Made by a program: the position numbers and the translations under genes. A DNA stretch of 7,193 bases. Origin: an uncultured Muribaculaceae bacterium (GTDB taxonomy: Bacteria > Bacteroidota > Bacteroidia > Bacteroidales > Muribaculaceae). The notes under the pieces are model-generated. The model saw only the letters and a program-made list of their open reading frames with translations. It searched no databases and was not told where the DNA came from. Below, piece by piece: positions 5,809 through 7,193 of this stretch. The stretch's first letter is position 1. Each line of letters begins with the position of its first letter. Location of the stretch: positions 1 through 7,193 of the forward strand of contig CAJLTZ010000100.1 in the NCBI GenBank assembly GCA_905209725.1. Reading direction: 5' to 3'.

Positions 5809-6318
5809 GTGGCCGCCGATACGCGATATGCCGATAACTCCGGCACTCTGCACCCTCAGACAATCCCGAATGTTAAACCGGGCGCAAGCCCATATAAAAT
5901 CAAAAACGTGAAAACTGAAAAAACTCCAACACCTCAGTCATCTGAAGTGACTGATATTTTCAACAACTCAAATCTTTCCGAAACTGTGGAAAATCCCGTC
6001 AACTCCGATGTCCAGCCAATAGCCGGACAGAGCGAAAACGCTCAACCCAAGTCCACCCGTCTCACTGCCAAGCAGCGCAAGAGCGACCTCGAAGATTACC
6101 GAAAGGCATACTTCGCGCTGATTAAGCTCGGCAAGGACAACAAGCATCAGGTGGCAATCAGCAACGACACGTTTGACCGCGTGGAACGCATCGCCCGATT
6201 CTTCAGCGGTCCCGGCTACAGCGTCAGCAACTTCATCGAGCATATCATAAACGAGCATCTCGACAGCAACGCCGCTAATTACGAAAGCTGGTTCACACTG
6301 ATAAGTAAATCGTTCTGA
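5809..6318 (+). CDS. DUF3408-like mobilization-associated protein
   Basis: 169 aa if started at GTG 5809, the first start after an in-frame stop at 5785. The N-terminal 90 residues are disordered-looking (P/T/S/N-rich). The conserved part is the C-terminal about 70 residues (DYRKAYFALIKLG ... HQVAISNDTFDRVERIARFF ... YSVSNFIEHIINEHLDSN), which fits DUF3408, a small family encoded in Bacteroidales conjugative and mobilizable elements and containing a ribbon-helix-helix-like strand-helix-helix. That suggests DNA binding, perhaps partition or oriT accessory function (inference). A second GTG at 5908 (136 aa, MKTEKTPTPQ if initiated there) has an A/T-rich upstream context more typical of Bacteroidota starts. 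At that point the TGA of a 45-codon frame beginning at ATG 5773 overlaps it as GTGA. Which start is used cannot be settled here. Confidence 0.72.
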   Translation: MAADTRYADNSGTLHPQTIPNVKPGASPYKIKNVKTEKTPTPQSSEVTDIFNNSNLSETVENPVNSDVQPIAGQSENAQPKSTRLTAKQRKSDLEDYRKAYFALIKLGKDNKHQVAISNDTFDRVERIARFFSGPGYSVSNFIEHIINEHLDSNAANYESWFTLISKSF

Positions 6319-6476
6319 CCACTGCCCCTAAGCAGTGGAAATGGCGAAGCCATCGGCAACGCCGGTATCCGGATAATCTGTCAAGATTAGGAGGATAGCA
6401 AGGTAGTGGCAATGTAAACATTTCCGACCTTGCATCCTCCGTTACCGGGCGGCTGGAGTCCGTTCCCGATGGTCAC
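6319..6476 (+). other. Highly structured non-coding segment: candidate oriT or structured RNA
   Basis: Nearly every base between the DUF3408-like gene and mobC can be placed in a stem. In order: ccactgc/gcagtgg (6319-6325 / 6332-6338); atggc-GAA-gccat (6341-6353); cggc-AAC-gccg (6354-6364); palindrome tatccggata (6366-6375); taatct-GTCA-agatta (6374-6389); a 14-bp stem with one bulged A (6390-6404 / 6427-6440) topped by an inner stem around aatgt-AA-acatt; and gttaccgggcgg (6441-6452) pairing with bulges to 6460-6476. Long-range pairing is also possible (6350-6361 with 6461-6472, 11 of 12). The position directly upstream of mobC and a relaxase gene is where mobilizable elements carry oriT. 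The minus-strand arm contains CTATCCTC, close to the RP4-type (MOBP) nick core CTATCCTG. This could equally be an RNA element. Confidence 0.55.
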
Positions 6477-6502
6477 AAGTCAAATCTCAAAACTCTGAAA
6501 CA

Positions 6503-6868
6503 ATGACATTCCAAAAGAAAAAGAAGGCTCCTCCGGGAGTAGAGAAGAAGTCTGGCAAGACATTCGTTGTCAGCGTCCGTCTGGACGAAGAACAACACAA
6601 GACAGCACTTGAAAAATGCCGCAAATCCGGCAGAAAGTTATCCGACTACTGGTGTTGCGCTCTGCTCAACACTGAGGTAATACAGGTAGCCAGACCCGAA
6701 GACATGGCACTTCTGCGCCAGATAGGGAGCATGGCAAACAATCTCAATCAGCTTGCCAAGAAAGCCAACGAAGCGGGATTCAAGCTCGTGCAATGGTCGC
6801 TCGACTCGCTGAGCAAGGAGATAAAATCACTTTATTCCAAGCTGTCGCATGATTGGAAGCATCACTAA
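6503..6868 (+). CDS. mobC: MobC-type relaxosome accessory protein
   Basis: 121 aa. A lysine-rich N-terminus (MTFQKKKKAPPGVEKKSGK) is followed by a ribbon-helix-helix fold: strand TFVVSVRL (about 20-27), helix DEEQHKTALEKCRKSG, turn, and helix KLSDYWCCALLN (about 45-56). The MobC signature follows at about 71-89 (LRQIGSMANNLNQLAKKAN), then a C-terminal helix. MobC proteins bind oriT, help melt the DNA at the nick site and recruit the relaxase. The next gene, a relaxase, starts 20 bases before this stop, a strongly coupled arrangement usual for mobC-mobA pairs. The ATG at 6503 is preceded by an A-rich leader without a Shine-Dalgarno. Confidence 0.9.
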   Translation: MTFQKKKKAPPGVEKKSGKTFVVSVRLDEEQHKTALEKCRKSGRKLSDYWCCALLNTEVIQVARPEDMALLRQIGSMANNLNQLAKKANEAGFKLVQWSLDSLSKEIKSLYSKLSHDWKHH

Positions 6869-7166
6869 AGGAAGTAGTTTTTCGGGCTGCGTAGAGTATG
6901 CTCTCGCTCTGAAAGAGGAAAACAAAGAAGCTCGTTTGCTCTATTCCGAGGGACTGTTGACCGATACGCCGAAAGATATTGTCGATGGTTTCGAGTGCCA
7001 ACGACATCTCAACAGTCGCGTCCAGCATTGGTGCGGACACATTTCTCTATCCTATTCGCCGGAGGATTCGGCACGGCTTTCAGATGAAGCCATGGTGAAA
7101 CTCGCGCTGGAATATATGGAGAAAATGGGTATTAAGAACTATTGCTGTCCGATAAAACTCAAATAA
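6849..7166 (+). CDS. Relaxase (MOBP/MobA type), N-terminal fragment, broken after codon 97
   Basis: The first 97 residues are a typical Bacteroidales relaxase/mobilization nuclease N-terminus: MIGSITKGSSFSGCVEYAL with the motif I tyrosine (Y17, presumed nucleophile), a short divergent stretch, then WCGHISLSYSPEDSARLSDE (motif II with its serines) and ALEYMEKMGIKN. In intact relatives this continues directly into a TQY-IVRH strand and the HxH metal-binding motif III. Here, after N97 (about base 7139), the sequence becomes YCCPIKLK and stops at 7164-7166. None of the three frames of 7140-7193 resumes the relaxase, so this is not a simple frameshift. Motif III is absent, so the product cannot be an active nickase. 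The likely cause is an insertion or rearrangement at about 7140. The gene overlaps mobC by 20 bases. Confidence 0.85.
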   Translation: MIGSITKGSSFSGCVEYALALKEENKEARLLYSEGLLTDTPKDIVDGFECQRHLNSRVQHWCGHISLSYSPEDSARLSDEAMVKLALEYMEKMGIKNYCCPIKLK

Positions 7167-7193
7167 CGCAATAAAGCATGGGTCGAACGCTGA
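7140..7193. mobile_element. Possible insertion-sequence terminus interrupting the relaxase
   Basis: The sequence immediately after the last relaxase codon contains ctgtccgataa (7145-7155), whose complement ttatcggacag resembles the ends of some Bacteroidota insertion sequences as I remember them. It matches the inverted motif ttaccggacag at 2802-2812 in 10 of 11 positions. Only about 54 bases are visible and no transposase is identifiable; an ATG at 7178 opens a frame that leaves the window. The alternative is a deletion or a rearrangement junction. Confidence 0.35.

Noticed and set aside
6319..6338. Hairpin ccactgc/gcagtgg right after the DUF3408-like stop as a terminator
   Set aside because: No T-run follows, and it merges into the chain of further stems, so termination is not supported.
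6316..6353. CTGA plus stem plus AAA suggesting a hammerhead ribozyme core
   Set aside because: The CUGAUGA core is not present (the stem begins right after CTGA), and no matching stem III cleavage site was found.
1..7193. CRISPR array, rRNA or tRNA genes
   Set aside because: No regularly spaced repeat series and no recognisable rRNA or tRNA sequence seen on either strand.

Overview
The window looks like accessory DNA from a gut-type Bacteroidota (Bacteroidales). Two promoters carry the Bacteroides -33 TTG / -7 TAnnTTTG layout, Shine-Dalgarno sequences are mostly absent, and the gene families (DUF3987 ATPase, DUF3408-like protein, MobC plus MobA-type relaxase, HTH_17 excisionase-like protein) are the usual kit of Bacteroidales mobilizable elements. 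Species cannot be fixed from the sequence.

Layout. (1) 1-257: the 3' end of a left-handed beta-helix (CatB/Vat-like) acetyltransferase, followed by a 17-bp perfect hairpin. (2) 365-1780: a 471-aa, two-TM, acidic-linker protein of unknown function, closed by a strong intrinsic terminator. (3) 1850-2575: a self-contained type II toxin-antitoxin operon (RHH antitoxin plus YafQ-family toxin, ATGA overlap) with its own promoter, candidate operator repeats and terminator. (4) 2580-2823: no convincing gene; one 11-bp motif resembles the inverted repeat of an insertion sequence. (5) 2824-3591, minus strand: an AT-rich, degenerate WG-repeat protein. (6) 3592-3989: a 398-bp control region with a phased 9-bp direct repeat, a 9-bp inverted repeat around a promoter, and a near-consensus Bacteroides promoter. 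(7) 3990-7139: a co-directional mobilization module: excisionase-like HTH protein, DUF3987 P-loop ATPase, DUF3408-like protein, an extremely hairpin-rich 160-bp non-coding segment (candidate oriT or structured RNA), mobC, and the start of a MOBP-type relaxase.

How they work together: the HTH protein probably controls excision or expression of the element, the DUF3987 ATPase probably acts in replication or processing of element DNA, and MobC plus relaxase would bind and nick an oriT that most plausibly lies in the structured segment just upstream of mobC. The relaxase stops matching its family at codon 97 (about 7139), before the HxH metal-binding motif, and runs into unrelated sequence that resembles an IS terminus. 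As seen here the element cannot mobilize itself. No integrase is present in the window.

The two most interesting signals are the compact multi-hairpin segment at 6319-6476, which can also close on itself by long-range pairing, and the abrupt relaxase break at the right edge.
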